Assembly: GCA_030442035.1 (NCBI GenBank)
Contig: JAUJEA010000006.1
Location: 1 to 64,000, forward strand
DNA length: 64,000 nt
Origin: Splendidivirga corallicola
GTDB lineage: Bacteria; Bacteroidota; Bacteroidia; Cytophagales; Cyclobacteriaceae
Direction of reading: 5' to 3'
Position 1 is the first letter of the stretch. Every line of letters begins with the position of its first letter. Below are positions 1 through 8,336 of the stretch, in pieces. The notes below the pieces were generated by a model that was not told the DNA's origin, ran no database searches, and was given only the letters and a program-made list of their open reading frames with translations. Position numbers and translations under genes: made by a program.

Positions 1-34
1 ATCTTTAAAGACTATATTTGAACTACAAGACATA

Positions 35-87
35 CTCCAAGATAACAATCTTGGAGGGCGGAGGTAGCAATACCTCCGTTTTTTTTT
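35..87 (+). terminator. Tandem stem-loops with U-tract (terminator of a gene left of the window)
   Basis: Two perfect hairpins stand back to back. Bases 35-43 pair with 48-56 (9 bp, AACA loop), and 59-66 pair with 71-78 (8 bp, GCAA loop). A run of nine T follows at 79-87. The second hairpin with its T-run is a textbook intrinsic terminator for rightward transcription, presumably of a gene ending before base 1. The first hairpin may protect the 3' end or be an alternative fold. Confidence 0.8.
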
Positions 88-98
88 CAAAACCACAA

Positions 99-131
99 AA
101 AAAGACTGCCCTTTTGAGACAGCCTCTTTTT
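99..131 (-). terminator. Hairpin with U-tract read on the minus strand
   Basis: Read on the minus strand, GGCTGTCTC at about 114-122 pairs through G-U wobbles with GGGCAGTC at 103-110, and a T-run follows. On the plus strand the same stem is weaker (A-C mismatches), although a T-run follows there too at 125-132. No minus-strand gene lies to the right before 2820, so its purpose is unclear. It may only insulate the neighbouring gene. Confidence 0.4.
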
Positions 132-271
132 TTATTCATTCATCCTATTTAAATCATAATTGTGATATGAGTAATTGTATATTTCCCAAGTTTTTATGAA
201 ATTAAAAAAGTGCATAGGGGTGCCCGGTTCTTTGTCTGTAATACTCTTATAGATCATTTAAAACAAAGATT

Positions 272-997
272 ATGAGAACAGCATTATTTACTTTTATTCT
301 TTCCATAGCATCAGTATTGTTTGCGGAAAATGTCTGTGCACAAATCAGTGTTGGGCTGAACGTTGTAAAAAGTAGTGCTATTTCCAGTGAATATGGAGAT
401 AATATTACCAACGATCCACTAGGAGTTTCAATAGCAGGATTTTATATGATTCCGAAAACAAGGTGGCAAATTGGCATCGAGCTTGGTGCCGCAATGTACG
501 CTAATGAGGAGTACACCCTTGACCTGAGTGAAAAAGGATACAGCGGAGCAACTGCAGCTGTATATGAAGAAGACTGTTATTTTTTATATCAGGCCGTTGC
601 ACGTTACAGGCTCACAAAGGCCGGGTTGATCAATCCTTATCTTGAAGGAAGAATTGGAGGAGCAAGTTATTTTACGGATCGGTCTTATAGTGAGATCAGG
701 TCAGTAGTACAGGGAGCCGACAAACCTGAATATTTGGAATCAGATTTCAAATGGAATGGCACTGCCTTTCAAACCGGTGCAGGTATGGGGTTTGCATTTG
801 ATTTTAACAAACTCACCAAAAAAAGATACTTCCCGCTAAGTTTTGATTTTGCTGTAACGACTTATTTAGGCGGACGTACCAATTATCGCAACGTTTCTGA
901 GGAACGTAAACAGCTGGTTAGAAATGATCAACAGCTTGAATATAGATCAAGAACCGATAACCTCACTTACCATTGGGGAATATATTATTCATTTTAG
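272..997 (+). CDS. Predicted outer-membrane beta-barrel protein
   Basis: This 241-residue protein has a clear Sec signal peptide (about residues 1-24, ending VCAQ). A mature part follows with alternating polar and hydrophobic strands and many aromatic residues (YFLYQAVARYRL, GAGMGFAFDF), and the chain ends in Phe (WGIYYSF), as outer-membrane barrels usually do. Size and pattern resemble the small OmpA/OmpX-like barrels common in Bacteroidota. No catalytic motif is visible. A terminator pair lies upstream and a non-coding gap with an inverted repeat downstream, so it is probably monocistronic. Function is unknown; membrane location is inferred from the pattern. Confidence 0.7.
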   Translation: MRTALFTFILSIASVLFAENVCAQISVGLNVVKSSAISSEYGDNITNDPLGVSIAGFYMIPKTRWQIGIELGAAMYANEEYTLDLSEKGYSGATAAVYEEDCYFLYQAVARYRLTKAGLINPYLEGRIGGASYFTDRSYSEIRSVVQGADKPEYLESDFKWNGTAFQTGAGMGFAFDFNKLTKKRYFPLSFDFAVTTYLGGRTNYRNVSEERKQLVRNDQQLEYRSRTDNLTYHWGIYYSF

Positions 998-1029
998 CAC
1001 TTGCTAAAATGCCGTGCACATAAAACAAT

Positions 1030-1095
1030 CCTGGCTTTGATCTCCATTGTTAGCTTATTCATCCATCCGATCTGGCAGGAAAAATCAAAGCCAGG
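1030..1095. repeat. 12-bp perfect inverted repeat between two genes
   Basis: CCTGGCTTTGAT (1030-1041) is the exact reverse complement of 1084-1095, with a 42-base spacer. There is no T-run after the right arm, so this is not a standard terminator. It lies in the 212-base gap after the barrel gene. A TTG-initiated 70-codon frame runs through it and is judged spurious. Confidence 0.6.
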
Positions 1096-1209
1096 AAACC
1101 TTCAATCAGTCTCAAATTTTATTTCAACAAAAAAATACCTAATTTGTTATCTGTTCATTTTAGAGAACGTATTTTTTGAAATAATTCCTTTGACTCAGCA
1201 GTCTGATAA

Positions 1210-2112
1210 ATGAAAGCAATACACAAATGGATACCCCTGTCCTTAATTTTTCTGATAACTATTTCCTGTAGGGAGGATGACGGACAGTCGTTATCAAATG
1301 GCACATCGGATAATGACATTATAACGATTCAATCTACCTGGTTCAAGGTGGATTATGCACGCCCCAAAACCTATTTAATACGTGAGCCAAGAAGCCAGCA
1401 AGGCAATGTGAGTTACCTGCTCATAGGTGATGAGCAAGCGCTTATGATTGATACAGGTTCAGGAGAGAATAAAGCTGAAAGCGGAAACAAGATAAAACAT
1501 ATTGTAGATCAACTCACTTCTAAGCCAGTGTCATTGCTTCTTTCTCATTTCCATTTTGACCATAATCAAAACATAAAGGAATTCGACCATGTTGTATTTC
1601 CTCAACTGGAATCATTAGAAGCACAAGTCTCGGATGACAGCATCTATTATTTTTCGGCGGAAGATCTTTTTATTGGTTCGGAGCCGCGTGAAGTCAAAGT
1701 AAACAAATGGCTTCCTTTAAACACGGACATTGATCTAGGAAATCGCGTGATTCAAATAATTAATATTCCTGGCCATACTGATGAATCGGTTGCCGTCATC
1801 GATAAAACCAATAAGATGGCTTTCCTTGGGGATTATTTATACAACGGAGCGCTATTCGCTTTTGATTATGCTGATCTGACAAAATACAAAAAAAGCATTC
1901 AGTACCTGATTGACAACCTGACCCCGGACTATCAATTATTTGGTGCCCATGGAGAGCCACAAATACCATTTAATAAACTGGAAACACTTCAGGGATTATT
2001 GTCCTGTATCACCAGCAATACCTGCTCCTCAACCTCCACTACCCTATGGGGAAAACCTGCGGATATCTATCGATATGAAGGTATGTCTATGGTAATTTTT
2101 TTAAATTTATGA
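1210..2112 (+). CDS. MBL-fold metallo-hydrolase, lipoprotein
   Basis: The 300-residue protein starts with a lipoprotein signal (lipobox LITISC, Cys20), so the mature protein should be lipid-anchored in the envelope. The metallo-beta-lactamase zinc motif HFHFDH is at residues 113-118 (His113, His115, Asp117, His118). Further ligands appear as IPGHTDE (His189), LGDYLY (Asp208) and GAHGEP (His247). The dinuclear zinc site is therefore complete, and hydrolase activity is expected. The substrate cannot be told: the family includes lactonases, glyoxalase-II-like thioesterases and beta-lactamases. It appears to be transcribed alone and converges on the next gene. Confidence 0.82.
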   Translation: MKAIHKWIPLSLIFLITISCREDDGQSLSNGTSDNDIITIQSTWFKVDYARPKTYLIREPRSQQGNVSYLLIGDEQALMIDTGSGENKAESGNKIKHIVDQLTSKPVSLLLSHFHFDHNQNIKEFDHVVFPQLESLEAQVSDDSIYYFSAEDLFIGSEPREVKVNKWLPLNTDIDLGNRVIQIINIPGHTDESVAVIDKTNKMAFLGDYLYNGALFAFDYADLTKYKKSIQYLIDNLTPDYQLFGAHGEPQIPFNKLETLQGLLSCITSNTCSSTSTTLWGKPADIYRYEGMSMVIFLNL

Positions 2113-2208
2113 GCGGTTGGTTTTCAATAGGCAATCAGGACACTTGTCTACATAAAAACTTAGAAGTTTGTCAAAATGATGGACTTAAGCATATTGAATG
2201 CATGTGTA

Positions 2209-2820
2209 TTATCTTCTTAATAGTTTAAACCCTATGTCCCTTCCATGCCCCTGCAGGATAGCCAGATTGATCCAGCTCAGGGCAAACTTCTCCAGTAGTT
2301 CCACTTTATCCGCTCCACCAAAATCAATACATTGTTCAAATCCACAATCCAGAGCCAATTGTATGGCTACTTCTTTAGCTTTGTTATCATCACCGGCCAT
2401 AAACATATCCAGAGCTGCTAAATCATAACTTGGGTTTAACATATTTTCAAAACCGGTTGTATTAAAACATTTTACAACCTCTGCACCTGATTGATCTTTA
2501 AAGGCATGATAAGCCGTTGGATAGGGTGAGGGCTTTTTCTGAATTGCATTTGTAGCATCAATAACCACCTTTCCGGCAATATTTCCAACTTGATCGATCA
2601 GCTCCGGTACAATATGTGCTGGTGTTGCCACCAAAATCACATCACAAAGTTTGGCCGCTTCCGCTACGGTCTTTGCCGTAATGTTATCCAACCTCAATAA
2701 ATTTTGAACCTTTTGATCATGTACATTTCTGGCTCCAATGATTATTTCATGCCCTTTTTTAGACCATTTTTGCGCACGGGCACCGCCGACATTTCCATGG
2801 CCTATAATTGCAATTTTCAT
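2209..2820 (-). CDS. NAD(P)-binding oxidoreductase, F420H2:NADP oxidoreductase-like fold
   Basis: The 203 residues open with a Rossmann dinucleotide motif, IIGHGNVGGA at residues 4-13, followed by IIIGARN. This matches the coenzyme-F420-dependent NADP oxidoreductase / NADP-dependent reductase group (COG2085). Further on come DVILVATPAHIVPELID and VVIDATNAI, typical of that fold, and FNTTGFENM. Bacteroidota do not normally make F420, so a plain NADPH-dependent role is more likely; this is inference. The gene is transcribed divergently from an HxlR regulator across 317 bases, the usual layout for HxlR and its target oxidoreductase. It probably responds to a reactive electrophile or oxidant. Confidence 0.75.
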   Translation of the reverse strand: MKIAIIGHGNVGGARAQKWSKKGHEIIIGARNVHDQKVQNLLRLDNITAKTVAEAAKLCDVILVATPAHIVPELIDQVGNIAGKVVIDATNAIQKKPSPYPTAYHAFKDQSGAEVVKCFNTTGFENMLNPSYDLAALDMFMAGDDNKAKEVAIQLALDCGFEQCIDFGGADKVELLEKFALSWINLAILQGHGRDIGFKLLRR

Positions 2821-3137
2821 GAATAAGATTTTTTAGAGTAATACGCAATATGAAGAATAACTTGAGAAATCAACTCCTCCTGCTATTCCATTAACAATGA
2901 TTTTAATAATTGGTTTATACAGGAATAAAGTCATTTTTCCTTAATAAACATCGCACTGAATTTTCTAATTAAACAGCGTAGGCTTCTTCCGGATTTACTG
3001 ACAAATCAAAAGTTCTTTCCATGTCCTAGGTTTTTGCTTAGTCAAATCTCTATCTTTAGCTACATAAAAACCACATACTGACAATTTTGTATGATACTAA
3101 CTTATTCGAAAGTATACTGATTATCAAATAATTAAAA
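2821..3137. promoter_or_regulatory. Divergent intergenic region with short palindromes
   Basis: This 317-base AT-rich region separates the oxidoreductase from the HxlR gene. Near the HxlR start are two short palindromes, GTATGATAC (3089-3097) and AGTATACT (3111-3118), about 20 bases apart centre to centre. They could be operator half-sites for HxlR autoregulation. A TATCTTTAG stretch near 3050 resembles the Bacteroidota -7 element. All assignments are tentative. Confidence 0.35.
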
Positions 3138-3482
3138 ATGCCAGAGTTCAGATATAACGGAAAACTATATTACAATCCTGTGGAATTTGCTATGGATCGT
3201 ATCGGTGGTACTTGGAAAATGCCTATACTTTGGAGACTTAAGGACCGCGTTATGCGCTATAGTGAGATCAAAAGGGATATACCTCATATTTCGGATAAAA
3301 TGCTAACCACTCAATTGAGAGAATTGGAAGCTGATGGTTTCATACACAGAAAAGTTTATCCTGTGGTTCCCCCGAAAACGGAGTATAGCATCACAGATCA
3401 CGGAAAGAAAGCAATCCCAATTATTGATACGATCAGGAGCTATGGATTAGCACTGATGGAAGAAGCAGGTATAGGTCACTGA
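3138..3482 (+). CDS. HxlR-family winged-helix transcriptional regulator
   Basis: The 114-residue protein matches the HxlR layout. It has an N-terminal helix (PVEFAMDRIGGTW), a helix-turn-helix with SDKMLTTQLRELEADG at about residues 54-69, then the winged region ending TEYSITDHGKK. In typical HxlR/HypR/YodB proteins the residue before PVE is a redox- or electrophile-sensing Cys. Here it is Asn12 (NPVE), and the whole protein contains no Cys. It therefore cannot sense by thiol chemistry and may be constitutive or bind a ligand. It is divergent from the oxidoreductase gene, its probable target. Confidence 0.88.
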   Translation: MPEFRYNGKLYYNPVEFAMDRIGGTWKMPILWRLKDRVMRYSEIKRDIPHISDKMLTTQLRELEADGFIHRKVYPVVPPKTEYSITDHGKKAIPIIDTIRSYGLALMEEAGIGH

Positions 3483-3539
3483 ATGGTATTGTTAAATATA
3501 TTTATTGAATCAATAAAAGCTATCATTAGCTGATCTATC

Positions 3540-4337
3540 ATGCAGAACCACTATTTGGCTATTCTGGAGCTACAACCTGGTGCTACCAGGCAAGAGATCA
3601 AAGCAGCTTATCGAAGGCTTTCCAAAAAACATCATCCGGATATTAGTCAAGATCCAAGGGCAAAGGAACGGTTCATCGAAATTAATGAAGCCTATAAATT
3701 CCTAACCGATGTAGGCCCCTATCCCGGCAACCAAACAGTTAGCTATGATTACAATCCCCAAAATGATGAATATAATACCTGGCGTCGAAAGGCCAGAGAG
3801 CATGCATGGCGCATGGCTAAAGAAGCTGAAAGAAGGCAAAATGAATTGATAAAAAGTCTGCTAAGAACATTTAATATAGTGGCTTCTATAATTATCATAT
3901 TCAACTTGTTATTGAGTCTTGACTATTTATTACCATGGAAGGAGCATGATGAAAAAATTCTTCAAATAAAAATGGGATATGAAACCGTAGGAAGGCGGCT
4001 AAAAGTATACAAATACGATGATGTTGAATTCAGCAACTTCAAAATGCGTTTCGTGGCCAGGGAGGTCATTGGATTAACCCAATATGAAAAAGCGGTTGTC
4101 ATTGCCACACCGATTTTCAGAAAACCCATGTCAGTAAAAATCAGTGCGGAGGGTCATATCAACACACACCATCAGGCTTTCAACATTTTTCAAATATTCG
4201 GTTATATGATTCCGTTAGTGTTTATTGTCCTGATTTTTTATCTATTTATTCTAAAATTGCTGGATCATAAACTGACTCTTGCCATTTTTATGATTTTTCT
4301 CTTCATCACACAGCTTTATTTGTTTTTTCTTTATTGA
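3540..4337 (+). CDS. J-domain (DnaJ-like) membrane protein
   Basis: Residues 1-65 form a J domain: NHYLAILELQPGATRQEIKAAY, then the diagnostic HPD in KHHPDISQD at about residues 31-39, then AYKFLTD. A basic linker rich in Arg and Lys follows, then a membrane segment (about 110-128, IVASIIIIFNLLLSL), a soluble stretch, and two more hydrophobic segments at the C-terminus. J domains stimulate Hsp70/DnaK ATPase. With the catalytic HPD intact, this one probably recruits DnaK to the inner membrane. There is no Gly/Phe-rich or zinc-finger domain, so it is not DnaJ itself. The client is unknown. Confidence 0.82.
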   Translation: MQNHYLAILELQPGATRQEIKAAYRRLSKKHHPDISQDPRAKERFIEINEAYKFLTDVGPYPGNQTVSYDYNPQNDEYNTWRRKAREHAWRMAKEAERRQNELIKSLLRTFNIVASIIIIFNLLLSLDYLLPWKEHDEKILQIKMGYETVGRRLKVYKYDDVEFSNFKMRFVAREVIGLTQYEKAVVIATPIFRKPMSVKISAEGHINTHHQAFNIFQIFGYMIPLVFIVLIFYLFILKLLDHKLTLAIFMIFLFITQLYLFFLY

Positions 4338-4405
4338 CGAAATCCATCTCGATGACTGGAGTATTGAGAATGATACATTTCATTGTATTTTCGATTACAA
4401 CACCT

Positions 4406-4819
4406 TTAGGCTAATTCAAGCGAATGTTTATTGCAAAATTCTTTTAAGTCACGTAAACCTGTTGGCCTTTCAACAAAATCAAACAGCTCATAATAAGAAC
4501 TGGCTCTTTCCATATCCTTTCGGCTTGGAGGAAAGGAAAGCATAGCGATAATCGTTTCTTTATGTTCGTGATTCAAGCCTAATTGCCTGTATTCATCCAA
4601 AAATTCAAAGCCATCCATTAAAGGCATGTTCATATCCAAAAAAATTACATCCGGAAATTCATGCTTTGATGCATTCTGTAAAAAGCTTAGTGCTTCATTC
4701 GCTTTATTTTTACAGATCAAATCACTTTTGAGACCTCCAAGTTCAAAAGTTTTTCTGATGATAAATTCAAAAACCTGATCATCATCAATCACCATGACTT
4801 TTTCAACTTTCTTTTTCAT
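4406..4819 (-). CDS. Stand-alone CheY-like response regulator
   Basis: A single receiver domain fills the 137 residues. The acidic pocket is VIDDDQ (about residues 10-15), the phospho-acceptor Asp lies in IFLDMNMPLMDGFEF (about 59-73), and the switch Ser/Thr region is TIIAMLSFPP. The usual Lys of the KP motif is replaced by Arg (FVERPTG), a change seen in some diguanylate- or sensor-linked receivers. There is no output domain and no histidine kinase nearby, so the partner kinase must be elsewhere. This size and form is common in Bacteroidota phosphorelays. Confidence 0.88.
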   Translation of the reverse strand: MKKKVEKVMVIDDDQVFEFIIRKTFELGGLKSDLICKNKANEALSFLQNASKHEFPDVIFLDMNMPLMDGFEFLDEYRQLGLNHEHKETIIAMLSFPPSRKDMERASSYYELFDFVERPTGLRDLKEFCNKHSLELA

Positions 4820-5112
4820 AGTTTAAGCTTTAGTTCGAAGAAAATGTGATAATTTGTTCACTCATGTAAATACCTCCATAGTATAATCAATCTTCGTCCT
4901 GAATGTAATCTGTATCAAGCAAGATTGCATCTCAATTCAACAACCTTATTATCAACAGGTTATATGCCTTTCATAGCAGACAACGCAAAGCTATTTTTGC
5001 TATGAATGTGTTTCAATAGTGTTTTTGCTAAAAAATAAAATTAGGAGAAACTACCTATTTGAACGGTTTATATTAAAGTATTTACCTAATGGAGATGAGT
5101 TTCTATAAAGGA
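4820..5112. other. Non-coding gap, weak hairpin only
   Basis: The 293 bases are AT-rich without a credible ORF. CATAGCA near 4973 pairs with TGCTATG near 5000, a 7-bp stem. The promoter of the response regulator must lie at the left end. Nothing else is seen. Confidence 0.4.
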
Positions 5113-5826
5113 CTATTCATCGAGCTCCTGATCAATGATCTGCAATATTTCATCCATCCTTGTGCCTAAGGGGACTTCAAAATTGTAAGCAACAGTGACC
5201 CGATCTAACCGCAAATATAATATATCAAGAAACTTACGATCTGACAAAAGCCGGTTGATCCGTTGCCTTTCAGACCCCTCAGATGGAAAAAGATGCCTGT
5301 ATTTTCTCCTGCCAAAGCTCATTAAAGCTCCATTTTCGATCAGATAGGGTTCTAATTGCTCTTCAATGGATTTTCTTTCCGTTCTCTCAAGAATTAAGGC
5401 TTTAGACTTGAACACACTGTATTCAAGCAACAACTTTCGCAGCTTCTGAGACTGTAGTATTCCCAGATTTCCGGAGGATATAAGATCATTTAAAACGGCC
5501 TCTGTGGGAGAATAAAAGCGTGATGGCAGCGCATAACTGATCAGCCTTGATAAAGAATCTACTGAGACATAATCCAATGAATCCCGTGCTGAAAGGAAAA
5601 TCAAGGTATTCAAAGCACCGATTTGATCCTGCCTGAACTGCTGATCGCTTTCCAATTCACTTTGATTTATTAAAAATTCGTTTTTAAGCTCTTTCAAATA
5701 GTGTTGTTCCAAAGCTGTTTCATTCAATCTGTCCCTCCATGCATTCAATACAAAAGCCAGCAGAATACTAAAAACGATGACTGGTATTTCCAGTAAAACT
5801 TTCCACCAATTAATTTTAGAAGACAT
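5113..5826 (-). CDS. DUF6090-like single-pass membrane protein
   Basis: This 237-residue protein has one N-terminal membrane segment (about residues 9-28, VLLEIPVIVFSILLAFVLN) preceded by INWWK and followed by AWRDRLNE. The rest is a helical soluble domain with long charged heptads (LEQHYLKELKNEFL). This pattern fits the Bacteroidota family DUF6090, whose function is unknown. It is probably anchored in the inner membrane with the helical domain in the periplasm. It appears monocistronic. The family name is recalled from the N-terminal pattern, so it is moderately secure. Confidence 0.6.
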   Translation of the reverse strand: MSSKINWWKVLLEIPVIVFSILLAFVLNAWRDRLNETALEQHYLKELKNEFLINQSELESDQQFRQDQIGALNTLIFLSARDSLDYVSVDSLSRLISYALPSRFYSPTEAVLNDLISSGNLGILQSQKLRKLLLEYSVFKSKALILERTERKSIEEQLEPYLIENGALMSFGRRKYRHLFPSEGSERQRINRLLSDRKFLDILYLRLDRVTVAYNFEVPLGTRMDEILQIIDQELDE

Positions 5827-5902
5827 TCTTTAAAATGATTATCTTTTTAAGATTGATCCTTAAGTTAGTAAAATTAATTTTTACTGTTTATGTACAATAA
5901 AG

Positions 5903-5934
5903 TGTTGAAGTGTTGAAGTGTTGAAGTGTTGAAG
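5903..5934. repeat. Four perfect tandem copies of TGTTGAAG
   Basis: The octamer TGTTGAAG is repeated four times without interruption. The same word, in either orientation, recurs in intergenic DNA at about 25891, 34406, 44556, 50077 and 51879, so this is a dispersed family and not a single slippage event. It lies between divergent genes. Confidence 0.9.
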
Positions 5935-6016
5935 TTTTTAATTGAATAATCTTCAAAAAGTAAATTATTTGTTGGTTTGAAAAAGATTAAATTGCTGATA
6001 TTTAATTTATAGAAAA

Positions 6017-6454
6017 TTGAAAAAGATCATGAAAAATGCCCTGTTCCTCTTCCCATTGCTTTTTACGCTTGAACTCCAGGCTCAACAACTAAAAAATACC
6101 GATGATTCGGAGGTGATCAAATTGGTGAACATGCAGCTCGAGGGGTATAATGCAAGGGATATTGATTTGTTTGTAAAACCATATAGCGATTCTATCAAAA
6201 TCTATCGATACCCACATGAAAGCTTATATACCGGAAAGGAAATGCTTAGAGCCAGGTATCGTGATATGTTCAGTAGCAGACCGGATCTACATTGTAAATT
6301 GGTGAACAGAATTGTCTTGGGTAACACGGTGATAGATCATGAAGAAGTAACCTTGGTAAAAGGAGAAGCTCCTTTTCAGGCTGTTGCGGTTTACCGTATT
6401 GCTCATGGTGCTATCCAGGAGGTCACTTTTATATTTCCGGATAGGGAAAAATAA
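6017..6454 (+). CDS. Exported NTF2-like / SnoaL-like protein
   Basis: The 145 residues begin with a Sec signal (KNALFLFPLLFTLELQAQQ, cleavage near residue 23). The remainder has the NTF2-like cone-fold pattern: LVNMQLEGYNARDIDLFVKPYSD, then a long helix MLRARYRDMFSSRPDL, then beta-strands LVNRIVLGNTVIDHEEV and QAVAVYRI. Such domains bind small molecules or act as simple isomerases. No catalytic residues can be assigned. The start codon is not preceded by an evident Shine-Dalgarno sequence, which is normal in this phylum. Probably periplasmic; function unknown. Confidence 0.7.
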   Translation: MKKIMKNALFLFPLLFTLELQAQQLKNTDDSEVIKLVNMQLEGYNARDIDLFVKPYSDSIKIYRYPHESLYTGKEMLRARYRDMFSSRPDLHCKLVNRIVLGNTVIDHEEVTLVKGEAPFQAVAVYRIAHGAIQEVTFIFPDREK

Positions 6455-6498
6455 GATCGTATGATTTTCTAACAATCATCCACCAATTGACAAGACAA

Positions 6499-6523
6499 AC
6501 AAAAGCATTTAGTTTGCTTTTGT
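6499..6523 (+). terminator. Hairpin after the NTF2-like gene
   Basis: ACAAAAGCA (6499-6507) pairs with TGCTTTTGT (6515-6523), a 9-bp stem. Only the stem itself supplies T residues, so this is a weak terminator or a processed 3' end. Confidence 0.4.
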
Positions 6524-6664
6524 GAAATAGTTCAAAATCCATTTAGCCAATAAAATCAAGAATTCTCACATAGGTCTACTTTAGGCTTATTAAGCACTTT
6601 TACTCTTTCATTTTTTTCCCACCTTTAAACCATGTTTTAAAAGGTAGTGGAAGTTGAATGCAAG

Positions 6665-7195
6665 ATGGATCAATTTGTAGTTTTTGATAAGAACACCAAA
6701 GTAAGCGGCGAATCGATATTTCCTGTGGTTACAGCCTTAGAAACCGGTAAAAAAGACCGGTTAAGGATATTATTAAAAAATGGCATTGATCCTAAGCCTT
6801 TTCGCTGGTTTAATATGCAACACCTATTGAATGTTTTCAAAGAGATTTATGAATCGGCTGGAGAGGAAACACTTTTTTCTATTGGAAAGGCAATGCCTGA
6901 TTATGCTAAATTTCCTCCCATTCTGGATTTGGAAATGGCCCTGGCTCAGCTTAATCATGCCTATCAGATGAATCATATTTGTGGTGAAGCAGGATGCTGG
7001 AAATTGATCGAATTTGATAAGAAAAATAAAAAAGCGATCGTCGAATGCCATAGTCCTTATCCGGCCGAATTGGTAAGAGGAGTACTTGCATCATTACTAA
7101 AAAAATTTAAACCTAAAAATTCTTACCATGATCAAGTGATTCTGTGCAAACAAATATACGGAGATGAATATTATACTTTCATGCTGATGTGGTGA
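6665..7195 (+). CDS. Conserved-looking protein of unknown function
   Basis: The frame is open from GTG 6647, but the first ATG (6665, MDQFVVFDKN) is the preferred start, giving 176 residues. It has no signal peptide and no membrane segment, so it is cytoplasmic. A mid-region, ICGEAGCWKLIEFDKKNKKA, with two Cys precedes an ECHSPYPAEL stretch and a basic helix. The length and the late Cys/small-residue motifs faintly recall V4R or heme-NO-binding-like sensor domains, but I do not recognise the family. A good terminator follows, so it is probably a single-gene unit. Confidence 0.6.
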   Translation: MDQFVVFDKNTKVSGESIFPVVTALETGKKDRLRILLKNGIDPKPFRWFNMQHLLNVFKEIYESAGEETLFSIGKAMPDYAKFPPILDLEMALAQLNHAYQMNHICGEAGCWKLIEFDKKNKKAIVECHSPYPAELVRGVLASLLKKFKPKNSYHDQVILCKQIYGDEYYTFMLMW

Positions 7196-7275
7196 GATGA
7201 TAAAATTTTAATTCTTTCGATTTAAACAATAATACTGTTTAAGTCATTTTTTAATAAGCACATGTGGATTTCCAT

Positions 7276-7310
7276 AAAGGCACCTTTCAATCTGTAGGGT
7301 GCCTTTTGTA
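7276..7310 (+). terminator. Intrinsic terminator
   Basis: AAAGGCACC (7276-7284) pairs with GGTGCCTTT (7298-7306), 9 bp, with a 13-base loop and a T-rich tail. It ends the transcript of the upstream unknown gene. Confidence 0.75.
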
Positions 7311-7568
7311 TTTTTATTTGTCCTAAGCCACAATAAGCAGATCTTTTAAACGCTCAACAAGTATTTATTAATCGCATTTTTTTGTTTGATTCCAAATAGT
7401 CTGTGGTCTTTTCTTTTAAATGCATGATTTAGGAGTTTTCAATTACTCAACTTATTTTTAATCAATATAAAAGCGGATATTGATTTAATATCAGGGATTC
7501 TAACCGAATGACCAAAAGCGTATTAAACAGGTCTGGCTTCTACATACTTATTTTGATCAGAATATAAT
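7311..7568. other. Non-coding leader of the PPK2 gene
   Basis: AT-rich, with no credible ORF or hairpin. It must contain the promoter for the PPK2/hydrolase pair, but no convincing TTTG-N19-TAnnTTTG element is seen. Confidence 0.4.
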
Positions 7569-8321
7569 ATGAGCAAATACAATCTTTCTAAAACAAGCAC
7601 CAGGGCACCGGAAAAGCTTGATAAGCTTGAAATAAAGGAAAAAACACTTGAATACATCGCACGGATCGATGAACTACAAAATATACTGTATGCTGAAAGT
7701 AAATGGAGTTTGCTGATCGTACTTCAAGGTATGGATGCAAGTGGAAAGGATGGAGCAGTAAGAGAAGTATTCAGTGCGATGAATCCCCAGGGTGTGATGG
7801 TGAAATCTTTCAAAAAGCCAACCAAAGAAGAATTGTCCCATGATTTTTTATGGCGTGTACACAAGTATGTTCCCAAGCGAGGAATGATACAAATATTCAA
7901 CAGGTCACATTATGAAGATGTATTGGTCACCAGGGTAAAGGGTATCATTGATGATGATACAGCTAGAAAAAGATTCAGGTTGATCAATTCCTTTGAGGAT
8001 CTTCTAAACGAAGCCAATACCAAAATTCTTAAATTTTACCTGCATATTTCAAAGGAAGAGCAAAAGGAAAGATTTCAGGATCGGTTGAACAATCCAAGGA
8101 AACATTGGAAATTTAACCCCGAAGATCTGAAGACATCTGAAAACTGGGGTGAATATGAAAAATATTATGAAGAAGTTTTTGAGAACTGTGGAAAAAAAAT
8201 ACCATGGATCATTGTTCCTTCAGATCAGAACTGGTACAAGGAATATATTATTGCCAAAACGATCGTTAAAACATTAGAAAGCCTAAATTTGAAATATCCG
8301 AAATTACAATTTAACGAATAA
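7569..8321 (+). CDS. Polyphosphate kinase 2 family protein (PPK2)
   Basis: The 250-residue protein has the PPK2 P-loop GMDASGKDG at residues 54-62, preceded by the hydrophobic strand LLIVLQ. The family signatures YVPKRGMIQIFNRSHYEDVLVTRV and KEEQKERFQDRL follow, then the lid-like Arg/Lys-rich NNPRKHWKF. PPK2 enzymes transfer phosphate between polyphosphate and nucleoside mono- or diphosphates in the cytoplasm. Length and motifs suggest a single-domain PPK2 able to phosphorylate AMP/ADP (class III-like), but the class assignment is inference. The next gene starts only 15 bases downstream, so the two are probably cotranscribed. Confidence 0.88.
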   Translation: MSKYNLSKTSTRAPEKLDKLEIKEKTLEYIARIDELQNILYAESKWSLLIVLQGMDASGKDGAVREVFSAMNPQGVMVKSFKKPTKEELSHDFLWRVHKYVPKRGMIQIFNRSHYEDVLVTRVKGIIDDDTARKRFRLINSFEDLLNEANTKILKFYLHISKEEQKERFQDRLNNPRKHWKFNPEDLKTSENWGEYEKYYEEVFENCGKKIPWIIVPSDQNWYKEYIIAKTIVKTLESLNLKYPKLQFNE

Positions 8322-8336
8322 AGGGAACGTCAGATT

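Noticed and set aside
1001-1213. 70-codon open frame between the barrel and MBL-fold genes
   Set aside because: It starts at TTG, overlaps the next gene's ATG, runs through a 12-bp inverted repeat and has no recognisable domain or convincing signal peptide.
5903-5934. Possible CRISPR array
   Set aside because: The repeat unit is 8 bases with no spacers and no cas genes are present.
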